Shown piece by piece: positions 37,905 to 47,751 of a DNA stretch of 60,561 bases (position 1 is the first letter of the stretch; every line of letters starts with the position of its first letter). Where the stretch lies: assembly GCA_903836465.1 (NCBI GenBank), contig CAILRB010000042.1, positions 1 to 60,561 of the forward strand. Reading direction: 5' to 3'. Made by a program: the position numbers and the translations under genes. The notes under the pieces were generated by a model, which saw only the letters and a list, made by a program, of their open reading frames with translations, did not search any database and was not told where the DNA came from. The stretch is from an uncultured Chlorobiaceae bacterium. GTDB taxonomy: Bacteria > Bacteroidota > Chlorobiia > Chlorobiales > Chlorobiaceae.

Positions 37905-37944
37905 CTCTCTCCTGTTACCTCTCCGCCTTTTTCTTTCCATAGAT

Positions 37945-38733
37945 ATGGCAAAAAGACTCTATTCTTCAAAAAATGAGTCATCTCTCAGTTGGTTTGAAGA
38001 GTGGTTTAACCATCCGCTCTACCTTGAGCTCTACAGCCACCGGGACAATGATGAAGCTGCACGCTGCATTCATACTATCCTCTCCATATCTGGTCTTGAC
38101 CTGAAAAAGCCAGTATCCCTGTCAGTGCTCGATATTGCCTGCGGGGCAGGCCGCCACGCCCTTGAGCTTGCCCGACTCGGCTATACTGTCACAGGAAACG
38201 ACCTCTCACCATATCTTCTTGAGGAGGCCAGAAAAGCCGCATTGAAACGCCATTTACCGCTGAAACTCTCCTGTTGCGACATGAGGCTTATAGCTGCCAA
38301 CGATCTTTATGATCTTGTTGTTCAGCTTTTTACCAGTTTCGGCTATTTTGACTTGAAAAGAGATGATCAACAGGTCATCAAGAATGCTTACGGATTGCTG
38401 AAAAGTAATGGATGGTATGTGCTGGACCTTCTTAATCCTCTCCATCTTGCAAAAAATCTGGTTCCTTACTCCCGACGAAACGCAGGCAACCTTTCAGTTA
38501 TTGAGGAACGCGCGTTTAATGGTGACAGAATTACCAAAAGCATGAGCATTACCTCCCCTTTCGGGGAAACAGTTACCTTCAATGAGTCAGTTCGGCTTTA
38601 CAATGAGGAGGAGATTCGTGCTATGCTTCAGAACGAGGGATTTTCTGTGGTAACTATTGTTGGAAACTACCAGGGTGAATCATTCTCAGCAAATGACTCA
38701 CCACGAATGATGATTTTCAGTCGCAAAGGATAA
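37945..38733 (+). CDS. SAM-dependent class I methyltransferase
   Basis: 262 residues. Motif I is V-L-D-I-A-C-G-A-G-R-H-A-L-E at about residues 62-75, followed by V-T-G-N-D-L-S. The N-terminal S-W-F-E-E-W-F-N-H-P-L-Y-L-E-L-Y resembles a family of stand-alone methyltransferases often found in Chlorobi and Bacteroidetes. The substrate is unknown. It is convergent with the epimerase gene. Confidence 0.85.
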   Translation: MAKRLYSSKNESSLSWFEEWFNHPLYLELYSHRDNDEAARCIHTILSISGLDLKKPVSLSVLDIACGAGRHALELARLGYTVTGNDLSPYLLEEARKAALKRHLPLKLSCCDMRLIAANDLYDLVVQLFTSFGYFDLKRDDQQVIKNAYGLLKSNGWYVLDLLNPLHLAKNLVPYSRRNAGNLSVIEERAFNGDRITKSMSITSPFGETVTFNESVRLYNEEEIRAMLQNEGFSVVTIVGNYQGESFSANDSPRMMIFSRKG

Positions 38734-38739
38734 AAAATA

Positions 38740-39753
38740 TCAGTTAAGCATGTCGCGGTCGCGGTACCACTCGTAGGCGTTCCTTATACTGTATTCATGT
38801 GACTGGTATTGCATGTTGAGTTCACGGGTTGCCTTGGACGAATCAAAATAGAGAAAATGGGAGGCAACTCTAAACATTGACATATTGAAAAGTTTCGATA
38901 TACGGTTCTTGTTCTTATAGAGATCGAGTGCAGATTTCAGTATTCTTGCTGACCAGAATGGAAGTGGAAAATTAACTTTTGGTGCTCCGGTAATACGAGA
39001 AATCGTGTCAGCAAGCTGCTTGTAGGAGACATTTTCACCGCCGAGGATGTAGCGTTCCCCGGTTTTTCCTCTTTCCATGGCAGTGATTATGGTCTCTGCA
39101 ACAATCTCAACATCGACAACGCAGATGCCGCCAAGGGGATAAAAGGGAAGCCTTTTATTATAGATATCCTTGATGATCCGTCCTGCATTAAAATTTATGT
39201 CGCCAGCACCAAACACAAACGCAGGATTGACAATAACACAGTCCAGCCCTCTCTTTATGGCTTTGGCAACCTCAATTTCTGAGAGGTGTTTCGTTCTGGC
39301 ATATTCAAGGCTGATAGCATGGAAATTCCAGATAACGGATTCGTCGACCGGTTTTTTATCGAAGGCAATTCCTACAGCAGTTATTGAACTGACGTGTACA
39401 ACTCTTTTGACTCCAGTGGCGGAGGCGGCCTCTAAAATATTTCTGGTACCATCAACATTGATTTTATAGAGCAAGGCGTTTTTTTTATCCCCCATGTAGG
39501 TAAGACCAGCAGAGTGATAGACCAGATCAATTCCCTGGAGGGCCGAATCAAGAGAAGCCCTGTCGGTAATATCTCCATAAACAAGATGTACCTTATGCAG
39601 AACATCCGCAAGAGAGGTTAGATCTGAACTTTTACGAACAAGAATAAAGACTTCATCGTTAGTGGATGCCAGCTTTTTCACAAGACTCGAACCAATAAAA
39701 CCTGTTGCCCCTGTTACAAGGATTTTTTTATTCACCAGTATTGTACTAATCAA
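38740..39753 (-). CDS. NAD(P)-dependent epimerase/dehydratase (DFR-like)
   Basis: 337 residues of extended SDR type. G-A-T-G-F-I-G-S-S lies near residue 15, and the catalytic Y-A-R-T-K is at about residues 152-156. H-V-S-S-I-T-A-V is the Ser-bearing strand. Similar proteins are annotated as dihydroflavonol-4-reductase-like or hopanoid-associated sugar epimerase, and the substrate is not resolved here. It lies 69 nt downstream of the BMP-family lipoprotein gene. Confidence 0.85.
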   Translation of the reverse strand: MISTILVNKKILVTGATGFIGSSLVKKLASTNDEVFILVRKSSDLTSLADVLHKVHLVYGDITDRASLDSALQGIDLVYHSAGLTYMGDKKNALLYKINVDGTRNILEAASATGVKRVVHVSSITAVGIAFDKKPVDESVIWNFHAISLEYARTKHLSEIEVAKAIKRGLDCVIVNPAFVFGAGDINFNAGRIIKDIYNKRLPFYPLGGICVVDVEIVAETIITAMERGKTGERYILGGENVSYKQLADTISRITGAPKVNFPLPFWSARILKSALDLYKNKNRISKLFNMSMFRVASHFLYFDSSKATRELNMQYQSHEYSIRNAYEWYRDRDMLN

Positions 39754-39822
39754 TTAAGAATTCTTCATTTTTTCCGCTTTCAAAAAAAGACCATCAGTGG
39801 TTACTGAAAGGCTCTGCTATTA

Positions 39823-40866
39823 TCATTGTCCAATGGCGGTCTCATCAACAACAATTTTCCCTGCTACTATCTTATTACGAATATCCTCAAGTTGGTTATG
39901 GTTATTAGTGCCGATCAATGATGCATTTTTTTCATTATAAACATAGTCAGTATAGCGGTCGTCAAGACCAAAGACCGCAACGCCTCCCCCCTTGAAACTG
40001 CCATTCAGCACATTTTCCACAGTTTTCAGAACAGCCCTGTCGACGGCCTTGGTCATACTTGACAACACAAATCCGGGCGCTTCGGACTCCTGATCCCGAT
40101 CTGTGCAGATAACAAGAGCGTTCCTTTCCCTGGCTGCTTCAATAACACCAAGTCCACTTGCTCCTGCAGCCTCGTAAATAATATCAGCTCCCCTTCCATA
40201 CTGTCCAAGTGCAAGTTCCCGGCCTTTGGCTGGATTTGCAAATGCAGAACCGGTCATACCTATATAACCAGAAATCACTTTTATTTCTGGATTGATCGAA
40301 CGAACTCCCTTGATAAAACCGGTCTCAAATTTTTTGATGACGCTTGATTCCATTCCGCCGATAAAACCAACAGTTTTTGTTTTGGTCATCATTCCGGCCA
40401 AAGCCCCTACCAGATAAGAGCCCTTCTTTTCTTCAAAAACAATTCCCTGGAGATTTTTAGGTATAATAATGTTGGGCTGGCTGATATAATCAATGCAGAC
40501 AAATTTTTTATCAGGAAATTCCGATGCAATCCTTGTAATATCTTCACTGAAAAGCAGACCTACGCCGATAACAAGCCCTATATCAGGGTCTGTTGCCATC
40601 TGACGCAAAGCAGCCTCCCGATCAGCCCCTTCTCCCTGTGGTTCAACGTAGAGAAAATTGGTACCATACTTCTTTTTTGCAATCTCAAGACCGTTATAAG
40701 CAGAATCATTGAATGATTTATCGCCACGGCCACCGACGTCAAAAACAAGACCAATCTGCAGTTTGCTATCTGGAGAGTGTTCTTTCACTGTTTTTTCTCT
40801 GTTTTGTCCAGCACAACCGGCAAGAATAAACATAAGGCTGAGAAAAAAGGAAAGCCTGTAGCTCAT
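39823..40866 (-). CDS. BMP-family (PnrA/Med) substrate-binding lipoprotein
   Basis: 347 residues. The lipoprotein signal ends in the lipobox L-A-G-C (Cys18). The mature domain has the BMP pattern G-L-V-F-D-V-G-G-R-G-D-K-S-F-N-D-S-A-Y and A-A-G-A-S-G-L-G-V. Family members bind nucleosides or related ligands for an ABC importer, and no permease genes are adjacent. On the minus strand a TATACT -10-like box (40901-40906) precedes the gene. Confidence 0.9.
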   Translation of the reverse strand: MSYRLSFFLSLMFILAGCAGQNREKTVKEHSPDSKLQIGLVFDVGGRGDKSFNDSAYNGLEIAKKKYGTNFLYVEPQGEGADREAALRQMATDPDIGLVIGVGLLFSEDITRIASEFPDKKFVCIDYISQPNIIIPKNLQGIVFEEKKGSYLVGALAGMMTKTKTVGFIGGMESSVIKKFETGFIKGVRSINPEIKVISGYIGMTGSAFANPAKGRELALGQYGRGADIIYEAAGASGLGVIEAARERNALVICTDRDQESEAPGFVLSSMTKAVDRAVLKTVENVLNGSFKGGGVAVFGLDDRYTDYVYNEKNASLIGTNNHNQLEDIRNKIVAGKIVVDETAIGQ

Positions 40867-41220
40867 CTATTTATATTAAATAATGGTTAGTTAAGACACT
40901 AGTATACAATAACAGCGAACCGCAAATTATTAATGATCGGAATTTATGAAAAACTCTCTTTAAAAACGACAGCCTTTATTGATAAAATATTCAATTTGCA
41001 CGCTCTCTTTTCCGTACACTGAATATTCTTTTGTTTTGCCATAAGTACAAGAAAGCTAATCGAATCAGACAAAACCATTGGCGCCAGAAAATGTTGGTGA
41101 GTTCCTGTCCCCTCTTTTTTTGTGGTACCAAGCTGAAGTAGCATTTTCAAAAGGAGTTTCTCAGGAAATTGTTATATTGAGGCTGTAGCCAAGACATGAA
41201 AAATACCCCTTTAGAGTTAC
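40867..41220. other. 354-nt divergent intergenic region
   Basis: This AT-rich spacer lies between the BMP lipoprotein (minus) and the NlpC/P60 gene (plus). It contains the likely minus promoter (-10 at 40901-40906) but no convincing coding frame. I searched for a purine-riboswitch-like core because of the BMP gene and did not see one. Confidence 0.5.
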
Positions 41221-41868
41221 ATGCCTATGCCTCCTCAGCAACTATTTTCCTCATCTGCCAGTGTGAGTCTTCCCTTAAAAAAACTCATACGAACCTATTC
41301 TATTAGTGTTCTATGCATTGCAACCTCACTCTTTCAGTTTGCACTGCCTGATAATGCACTTTGTGATCTTCCCGCTGAAACTACAGTGCAGGCTGCACCC
41401 GTTGCCGGGTCTACCCGCCTGACCGCTTCAATGCAAAGCTTTTTTAATAACGTCACTCAATATTTTGGAACCCGATACAGGTTTGGCGGTCAGACTCCCA
41501 GAGGATTTGACTGTTCAGGATTTGTGCGTTTCATGTATGACAAGGTATTTAATATGCATCTTCCACGATCTTCAAGAGAGATGTCTGCCATAGGGAATAA
41601 AGTAAGCAAGAATGACCTCCAACCCGGAGACCTTGTTTTTTTTCAGACACATGGTCAGCGAATTAACCATGTAGGTATTTTTATCGGTAATGATACCTTT
41701 GTTCATTCTTCACTTTCCAAGGGAATTACCGAAGACCAACTCAAGCAGGACTATTTCGAAAAAAGATTTGCCGGAGCAGTACGTTTACTTGATCCGTCGA
41801 CTGACAAATTACCTCATCTCCCCTTGCAACAGGAAGAATCCGGAAACGATATCACCAAACCATCCTGA
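41221..41868 (+). CDS. NlpC/P60 family cell-wall hydrolase
   Basis: 215 residues. A hydrophobic export segment occurs at about residues 27-45. The NlpC/P60 domain (about 78-185) has catalytic Cys in F-D-C-S-G-F-V and His in N-H-V-G-I-F-I-G, with H-S-S following. It is predicted to cleave peptidoglycan stem peptides in the periplasm. The signal segment is preceded by some 20 residues, so a start slightly downstream is possible. It is monocistronic with a strong hairpin after it. Confidence 0.9.
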   Translation: MPMPPQQLFSSSASVSLPLKKLIRTYSISVLCIATSLFQFALPDNALCDLPAETTVQAAPVAGSTRLTASMQSFFNNVTQYFGTRYRFGGQTPRGFDCSGFVRFMYDKVFNMHLPRSSREMSAIGNKVSKNDLQPGDLVFFQTHGQRINHVGIFIGNDTFVHSSLSKGITEDQLKQDYFEKRFAGAVRLLDPSTDKLPHLPLQQEESGNDITKPS

Positions 41869-41892
41869 TTCCTTCGCTCTTGTATGGTTCTG

Positions 41893-41928
41893 GCAGCAGC
41901 CCCCTTTACGTAAAGAGGGGGCTGCTGC
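41893..41928. terminator. Strong GC-rich hairpin between convergent genes
   Basis: A 12-bp perfect stem (41893-41904 with 41917-41928), extended inward by a TTTA/TAAA pairing with a small bulge. It separates the NlpC/P60 gene from the convergent histidine kinase. No long T-run follows, but its position suits transcription termination on both strands. Confidence 0.7.
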
Positions 41929-41949
41929 TACCGTTATCTTTTCAGAACA

Positions 41950-44019
41950 TTATCGAGTCACAAATATATTTTGAAGAGACAATAGAAGAGTATTGGTAGA
42001 GAACGGCTTCTGAATAAAGTTCACCCCCGGATCAAGTAACCCATGACCTGTAATAATATCGTTGGTGTAACCCGACATAAACAGGGTTCTAAGGTCTGGA
42101 TAGAGTGAGAGAAGCTTTTTTGACAAATCACAACCGTTCATCTCGGGCAAAACAACATCAGTCAAAAGCAGGTGAATTTGACTCTTGTGTTTATTGGCAA
42201 TACTGATTGCTTCTCCAGGAGTTGCCGCATTGAGTACTGTATAACCGTTATTTTCAAGCGTAAACTTACAGATATTCAGGATATCAGGCTCATCTTCAAC
42301 AAGTAATATCGTTTCTTTGCGGTGACTGATCGGCGACGGTTGTTCGCGCTGTTCCATCCCTTCATAACCGGAATGCAGGGGTAGATAAATGATAAAGCTG
42401 CTCCCCCGGTCAAGCTCACTCCGGCAATCAATAAAAGAGTTGTTCTGCTTGACAATACCATAGACAGTAGAAAGCCCCATGCCTGTACCTCTTTTCACTC
42501 CCTTGGTGGTAAAAAAAGGCTCGAAAATATGAGGAAGATCTTTTTTATCAATTCCACAACCGTTATCGGTCACGATAAGCCTCACATAGTTTCCAGGTTT
42601 TTTGCAGGGATGGCCTGCAATGCACTCAGCTTTATCAACATGAACCATTTCAGTTTTGATGATAATTTTGCCGATTCCGCTTATTGCATCACGTGAGTTG
42701 ACGCAAAGGTTTCCAAGAATAAGATCGATTTGAGAAGGATCAATTTTTATAAGAGTACGATGACGTTCTGGTATCCATACCAGAGAAATATTCTCTCCTA
42801 TCAGTCGCCTGAGAAAAGGAAGCATTCTTTCAACCATCGTGTTCAGATCCAGAACAATTGGCATCACAGCCTGTTTTTGTGAAAAAGCAAGGAGTTGGCG
42901 TGTCAGATCGGCAGACTGTTCTACTGCTTTGAGAATAGTCTTCAGATTTGTTAGCACAGAATCTTCAATAGAGTACATAGAAATGACGATTTCGACATTG
43001 CCAAGTATAATTCCCAACATATTATTGAAGTCGTGAGCTATACCTCCGGCAAGCTGACCTACCAGCTCCATTTTCTGCGCCTGCAAAAGCACTTCCTGTA
43101 TTTTTTGTTCAGATTGCTCTGCACGTTTGCGAGCGACAATATCCCAGGCAAGATTTGCAAGAGCGCTCACCATCCTCAAATCATCCTCATCATAATCATA
43201 AGGTTTATCTCCAACACAAAAAATTGCGGAAACAGTTACTCCTCGTGTTAACGGAATAAAGATTCTCCGCTGTATTTGGGAAGAGGAATCCGGATCGTCA
43301 TGACGATTTGCAGGTATTGCACCATTATAAATTACCCCATTGTGTTCCCTTACCACTTCGGCCATCATCTCGTCTTCAGTGAACGAAGGATAATTTTCTT
43401 TGCCTTCCATCGATTGCATCTTGACTTGCATACTGGAGGACAAAACCCGCAATACCGGTATTGAAGAATCTTCAGCAATAAAGTGGCAGAAACCAATAGA
43501 ACTTTCAGTCAGGCGTTCAGCCTCATCAAGTGTAGCTCTCAGTAATTCCTCAATGGAATTTGACTCCATATGAAGAAGATGTAAACGAAATGCCGTTATA
43601 GCTTCGAATCGCTTACGTTCAGTAATGTCAATACCGATAGCGATAACAAACGGGTTGCCATTGACAATGATCCTGCGACCAGTTATCATCCGCCACTGGA
43701 ACTTAGGCCCTCCGCAAAGCAATACTCTTCCTTCAGAAGTGACTTCAATGCCAAACTTCAAAATGTTCTGCATTGACTCAAGGGCATAAGCTTTATCATC
43801 AGGATGAAAAACATCAAGCGCATTCGTATAAGGCATCTCATGTTCAGGTTTTCCTACGATCTCATCACGATGATAGGCGTTCCACCAAACAAGTTGCCCG
43901 TTGGCATCATTAATAGAAAAGGAACCGGGAATACTTTCTACAACAGCTTTACTAAAAGCGGATTCATATTCCCCCTTCGTTGCATCTGCCGAGAAAGTCC
44001 CTATGGTATTATCACTCAT
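41950..44019 (-). CDS. Hybrid sensor histidine kinase (PAS-GAF-HisKA-HATPase-REC)
   Basis: 689 residues from ATG 44019, chosen because the 50 residues of the longer frame (to 44169) are unlike a domain and overlap the divergent gene. Domains: PAS about 20-135, GAF about 155-295, H-box A-H-D-F-N-N with His329, HATPase with D-N-G-C-G-I and G-T-G-M-G-L-S, and a C-terminal receiver with L-L-L-T-D-V-V-L-P-E-M-N-G. No membrane helix is predicted, so it is a cytoplasmic sensor. The GAF could bind a ligand or tetrapyrrole, but no bilin-type Cys context is clear. No response regulator gene is adjacent. Confidence 0.92.
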   Translation of the reverse strand: MSDNTIGTFSADATKGEYESAFSKAVVESIPGSFSINDANGQLVWWNAYHRDEIVGKPEHEMPYTNALDVFHPDDKAYALESMQNILKFGIEVTSEGRVLLCGGPKFQWRMITGRRIIVNGNPFVIAIGIDITERKRFEAITAFRLHLLHMESNSIEELLRATLDEAERLTESSIGFCHFIAEDSSIPVLRVLSSSMQVKMQSMEGKENYPSFTEDEMMAEVVREHNGVIYNGAIPANRHDDPDSSSQIQRRIFIPLTRGVTVSAIFCVGDKPYDYDEDDLRMVSALANLAWDIVARKRAEQSEQKIQEVLLQAQKMELVGQLAGGIAHDFNNMLGIILGNVEIVISMYSIEDSVLTNLKTILKAVEQSADLTRQLLAFSQKQAVMPIVLDLNTMVERMLPFLRRLIGENISLVWIPERHRTLIKIDPSQIDLILGNLCVNSRDAISGIGKIIIKTEMVHVDKAECIAGHPCKKPGNYVRLIVTDNGCGIDKKDLPHIFEPFFTTKGVKRGTGMGLSTVYGIVKQNNSFIDCRSELDRGSSFIIYLPLHSGYEGMEQREQPSPISHRKETILLVEDEPDILNICKFTLENNGYTVLNAATPGEAISIANKHKSQIHLLLTDVVLPEMNGCDLSKKLLSLYPDLRTLFMSGYTNDIITGHGLLDPGVNFIQKPFSTNTLLLSLQNIFVTR

Positions 44020-44187
44020 TTTCGTTACTATCAGAAATTCTTTGAGGCGTCCAATATAATTCCAGAGATTTCCAGTAACATTGGATAGTTGCTGAAATGG
44101 AAAATATTTGGATTTATAAAGTTTTTGAACTTGAATGTAACGAAAAGAATACTTGTAATACAGGATCAAACTCCCCCAGCCAGCTCT

Positions 44188-44778
44188 ATGAAACTCTTTT
44201 TTAATCGGGTCTTGATTTTGCTTTTTTCGGTAAGCACTTTAACTGCCCTCTTTTTTTTCAGCCTTGGAGTTCTGGTTTCACAATTTGCTGGCACTCCAGA
44301 AAAATCCGATGTCATTATTGTGTTAGGAGGTGATAATGGGCTTCGAATACATAAAGGAGCGGAACTCTTCCATGCCGGGTATGCCACCCATATTATTCTG
44401 ACAGGTATTGATGAACGGTTTTACCATCCAAATCACCCCAACTGGCGTGAACGTCGAATGATGGAACTCGGGGTACCAAAAAATGCCATTAAGGTTGATG
44501 CTAAATCAAAAACGACTTGGGAGGAAGCCTTGAATACTTCAAACACCATGGAAAAAAAAGGATGGAAAAGTGCACTTATCGTCAGCGACCCACCGCACCT
44601 GCTCCGCCTTCAGCAGACGTGGAGCAGGGCATTTGATGGTTCCTCAAAAAAATTCATTCTGATTCAAACAAGTCCTGCATGGTGGCACAGGATTCTTTGG
44701 TGGCAAAACAAGAAAAGTTATCAGTTTGTCATCAGCGAAATCAAAAAAAACCTTTTTTACGCGGCAGTACATTATTGA
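44188..44778 (+). CDS. YdcF/DUF218-family membrane protein
   Basis: 196 residues from ATG 44188; the longer frame from 44089 adds a non-typical N-terminus inside the divergent promoter region. An N-terminal hydrophobic helix (about 7-32) is followed by the DUF218 core with V-I-I-V-L-G-G-D-N-G-L-R and K-S-K-T-T-W-E-E-A. Relatives include SanA/YdcF/ElyC, linked to envelope polysaccharide or vancomycin phenotypes. The exact reaction is unknown. It converges on hcp with a 3-nt gap. Confidence 0.85.
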   Translation: MKLFFNRVLILLFSVSTLTALFFFSLGVLVSQFAGTPEKSDVIIVLGGDNGLRIHKGAELFHAGYATHIILTGIDERFYHPNHPNWRERRMMELGVPKNAIKVDAKSKTTWEEALNTSNTMEKKGWKSALIVSDPPHLLRLQQTWSRAFDGSSKKFILIQTSPAWWHRILWWQNKKSYQFVISEIKKNLFYAAVHY

Positions 44779-44781
44779 TTG

Positions 44782-46410
44782 TCAGGTTCCAGCCATCATA
44801 GCTTCAACATCAGCCGCAACAGTTCCTATAGGTTTGATACCAAATTTCTCGACCAGTATAGAAGCAATCGTTGGGGTAAGAAACTCTGGAAGTGTTGGTC
44901 CGAGGCGAATTCCTTTCACTCCAAGATAGAGCAAGGCAAGCAATACCGTAACAGCTTTCTGTTCGTACCAGGCAATGTCGAAAGAGATTGGCAAATCATT
45001 GATATCTTCAAGTGCAAAAACCTCCTTGAGTTTCAGGGCAATCACCGCAAGCGAATATGAGTCATTACACTGACCGGCATCGAGAACACGGGGAATACCT
45101 GCTATATCACCAAGCTCAAGCTTGTTATAGCGATACTTTGCGCACCCCGCAGTCAGGATAATGGTATCGTTTGGCAATGCCGCTGCAACATCGGTATAGT
45201 AACGCCGTGAAGCATGTCGACCATCACAACCGGCCATCACGATAAAGCGCTTGACAGCACCGGACTTCACCGCATCCACAACCTTGTCGGCAAGCGCAAG
45301 CACCTGATTGTGCGCAAAGCCTCCGACAATCTGGCCATTTTCAAGCTCTACCGGAGATTTACAAGTTTTGGCAAGAGCAATAAGTGCGGAAAAATCTTTC
45401 TGGCCACCCTCTGGTCTGGCGGGAATATGGTTCAGTCCTGGATAACCTGCCATACCGGTAGTAAACATCCTGTTGCGATATGCTTCCCGAACCGGAACAA
45501 TACAGTTGGTTGTCATGAGAATGGGCCCATTGAAAGAGTCAAATTCCTTGTCCTGTGACCACCAGGAACCACCATAATTACCAACAAAGTGTGAATATTT
45601 CTTGAAAGCAGGATAGTAGTGCGCAGGAAGCATCTCACAGTGCGAATAGACATCAACACTTTTTCCTTCTGTCTGTTTGAGCAGATCCTCCAAATCACGC
45701 AGGTCATGACCTGAAATCAGAATACCGGGATTCTGGCCGACACCGGTTTTCACCAGGGTAATTTCGGGATGTCCATACGTTTCAGTGTTTGCCTTGTCGA
45801 GCAAGGCCATTGCCTTAACGGCAACTCCTCCAGTTTCCAGTACAAGGGCGGTCAGCTCATCCGCTGAAAGGTCTTTGGTCAGTGCAGAAAGGCCTTTGAC
45901 ATAAAAAGCATAAATATCATCATCGTGATAGCCAAGAACGGCTGCATGATCGGTATAGGCTGCAAGTCCCTTGATGCCAAAGAGCACAAGGCTTTTCAGT
46001 GAACGAAGGTCTTCGTTTTCACTGAGGCTGTCGAGCCCGACAACGAGGGCTTTCAAAAGAAAATCCTCCTTTGAACTTCCACTCCACTGAGCAGCATCAT
46101 GGAGGAGCTTGCAAGCCAGCCTTGCATTCAATTCGTCGCGCAGTGCAAGAGTTTTCAAGATCTGAACAACAATTGCATCCTCATCAAAGTTGGTATTGGT
46201 AACCGTGACAAAAAGCGACTCGCTGATAAGCTGGCCGACTTTTCTTGATACGCCCTCAGGGAGTTTTTCAGCCGAAAGCGCAAGCCCCTCAGTTGCATAG
46301 ACAAGTACATCCTGGAGTTTTGCTGTCAATTCATCCTTTCCGCACACCCCGCGCGCTCTGCATCCGGTGCCATGAATGCTCTCCTGACATTGGTTACAAG
46401 ACATTCCCAT
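44782..46410 (-). CDS. hcp: Hybrid cluster protein (hydroxylamine / NO reductase)
   Basis: 542 residues from ATG 46410. The N-terminal C-x2-C-x8-C-x5-C spacing is that of the anaerobe-type class with a [4Fe-4S] cluster. Further ligands of the hybrid [4Fe-2O-2S] cluster are visible as G-H-D-L-R-D, H-C-E-M-L-P and G-C-A-K-Y-R. Hcp reduces NO (and hydroxylamine in vitro) under anoxia. It is the last gene of the Rrf2-ferredoxin-TPR-hcp operon, 17 nt after the TPR gene. Confidence 0.95.
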   Translation of the reverse strand: MGMSCNQCQESIHGTGCRARGVCGKDELTAKLQDVLVYATEGLALSAEKLPEGVSRKVGQLISESLFVTVTNTNFDEDAIVVQILKTLALRDELNARLACKLLHDAAQWSGSSKEDFLLKALVVGLDSLSENEDLRSLKSLVLFGIKGLAAYTDHAAVLGYHDDDIYAFYVKGLSALTKDLSADELTALVLETGGVAVKAMALLDKANTETYGHPEITLVKTGVGQNPGILISGHDLRDLEDLLKQTEGKSVDVYSHCEMLPAHYYPAFKKYSHFVGNYGGSWWSQDKEFDSFNGPILMTTNCIVPVREAYRNRMFTTGMAGYPGLNHIPARPEGGQKDFSALIALAKTCKSPVELENGQIVGGFAHNQVLALADKVVDAVKSGAVKRFIVMAGCDGRHASRRYYTDVAAALPNDTIILTAGCAKYRYNKLELGDIAGIPRVLDAGQCNDSYSLAVIALKLKEVFALEDINDLPISFDIAWYEQKAVTVLLALLYLGVKGIRLGPTLPEFLTPTIASILVEKFGIKPIGTVAADVEAMMAGT

Positions 46411-46418
46411 TGTTCTAT

Positions 46419-46423
46419 CCTCC
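46419..46423 (-). promoter_or_regulatory. Shine-Dalgarno site fixing the hcp start
   Basis: On the minus strand GGAGG occupies 46423-46419 with 8 nt to the ATG at 46410. The upstream ATG at 46425 overlaps this site and is therefore unlikely to be the true start. Confidence 0.75.
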
Positions 46424-46427
46424 ATTA

Positions 46428-46847
46428 TTATAATGTTGTTTTTTTATTCGACGAGAGCTGCATCGCTATTCTTCTGTCATCAATTGCGCCTGCAGAGTCG
46501 CCTTTTTTTTCTTTCAGTAAAGCCCTGTTCAGATATGCTGTACGTAACATCCAGAGGTTTTTTGGTTTCCGTTCAATGATCACGCTGAAATCCTCAATTG
46601 CCCCATCAAGATCACCTGTTTCGATTCTTGCCATAGCACGATTGCCGTAAGCATTAATGGCTTCACGAAATCGAAGACCAAGTTGCAGAGCCATGGTATA
46701 GTCACTGAGAGCTTCCCTAAACTCACCGCAACTTGCACGATCATTTCCCCTGTTGTACCACGCCTCCGCATTTTCCGGATACTTCAGAATAATTCTGCTT
46801 ATTTCACAGGCCGTTCCGCGATATCCGCCCATCGCATCCTTCAGCAT
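46428..46847 (-). CDS. TPR-repeat protein in the hcp operon
   Basis: 139 residues with about three tetratricopeptide repeats: [18 protein letters not shown], and [10 protein letters not shown] spaced about 35-38 residues. TPRs mediate protein contacts. Its place between the ferredoxin and hcp genes suggests it scaffolds the electron-transfer partner of Hcp or an assembly factor; this is inference. No signal peptide is seen, so it is cytoplasmic. Confidence 0.82.
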   Translation of the reverse strand: MLKDAMGGYRGTACEISRIILKYPENAEAWYNRGNDRASCGEFREALSDYTMALQLGLRFREAINAYGNRAMARIETGDLDGAIEDFSVIIERKPKNLWMLRTAYLNRALLKEKKGDSAGAIDDRRIAMQLSSNKKTTL

Positions 46848-46878
46848 ATTACCCTCATTACTTCAATTTTCTCTAATT

Positions 46879-47745
46879 TTAAATCCAATCCTCGGACATA
46901 ATGTCACCCTCTAAGTTGATAAGCACTTTTTTCACGGGAACCTTGCGCCGGGCATTTCGAAGCGCTTCCAAAACAATCGACATCAACCCGCCACAACAGG
47001 GAACTTCCATGATTGCAACAGTGATGGTATTGAGGCGAGCCATATCAATCATTGCCGTAAGCTTCTCAACATAAATATCCATATCGGAATCAAGTTTCGG
47101 ACAGGCAATGGCCAGACTTTTTCCGCGCATGAAAGAGCCATGGAAATCACCGACTGCAAAGGCAGTACAATCTGCAGCAAGCAGCAAATCTGAACCCTGG
47201 AAGTAAGGCGCCTGCGGTGAAACGAGATGAAGCTGAATCGGCCATTGACGCAGGGCACTCTCAAGACCCAGAGAAGGCGAAGCACGTTTGCTTCCCTTTT
47301 CATTGAATTCCATCGTCCGACTCCCCGGGCATCCTCCACCGTGGCCTACATGAGCATGAGGGACGGCAGATTTTTCTGAGCTCATATTTTTCAGAGGATT
47401 TGCAATCCCCTGCTCTTGAAGGTATTCAAGCGCCTGCTCCAGGTAAACATTCTGGGCATGATCAGCAAGATGCTGCAGGTGCGCTGCAATGACATTAGTA
47501 CCTCCTGGCACAATACTTTCATGCATCACCCGTTTTTCATCATAGGGCTCAGCCTCTCGGGTTTCAATCTTCATTGCACCGGTTGGACAATAACCAAGAC
47601 AGGCTCCAAGTCCGTCGCAAAACAAATCACTTATCAAACGGGCCTTTCCATCAATAACCTGCAATGCGCCTTCGGGACATCCTGGAATACAGTCACCGCA
47701 GCCGGTACACTTATTCTCATCTATTGTAATAATCTCTCGTTTCAT
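46879..47745 (-). CDS. Ferredoxin-domain protein, probable Hcp electron donor
   Basis: 288 residues. The N-terminal 2x[4Fe-4S] ferredoxin (residues about 5-60) has C-T-G-C-G-D-C-I-P-G-C-P and a second, variant cluster segment C-D-G-L-G-A-C-L-G-Y-C-P. The C-terminal domain has H-V-G-H-G-G-G-C-P-G-S and E-V-P-C-C-G-G-L, a Cys-rich pattern common in proteins encoded next to hcp. A GAGGGG Shine-Dalgarno precedes it. It is 6 nt after the Rrf2 gene stop and 31 nt before the TPR gene. Confidence 0.88.
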   Translation of the reverse strand: MKREIITIDENKCTGCGDCIPGCPEGALQVIDGKARLISDLFCDGLGACLGYCPTGAMKIETREAEPYDEKRVMHESIVPGGTNVIAAHLQHLADHAQNVYLEQALEYLQEQGIANPLKNMSSEKSAVPHAHVGHGGGCPGSRTMEFNEKGSKRASPSLGLESALRQWPIQLHLVSPQAPYFQGSDLLLAADCTAFAVGDFHGSFMRGKSLAIACPKLDSDMDIYVEKLTAMIDMARLNTITVAIMEVPCCGGLMSIVLEALRNARRKVPVKKVLINLEGDIMSEDWI

Positions 47746-47751
47746 CGTTCA

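Noticed and set aside
40867-41220. Riboswitch before the BMP-family gene
   Set aside because: No recognisable purine or other riboswitch core was seen on either strand.
44089-44187. N-terminal extension of the DUF218 protein
   Set aside because: The downstream ATG begins a standard membrane-anchor segment; the extension overlaps the divergent kinase leader.
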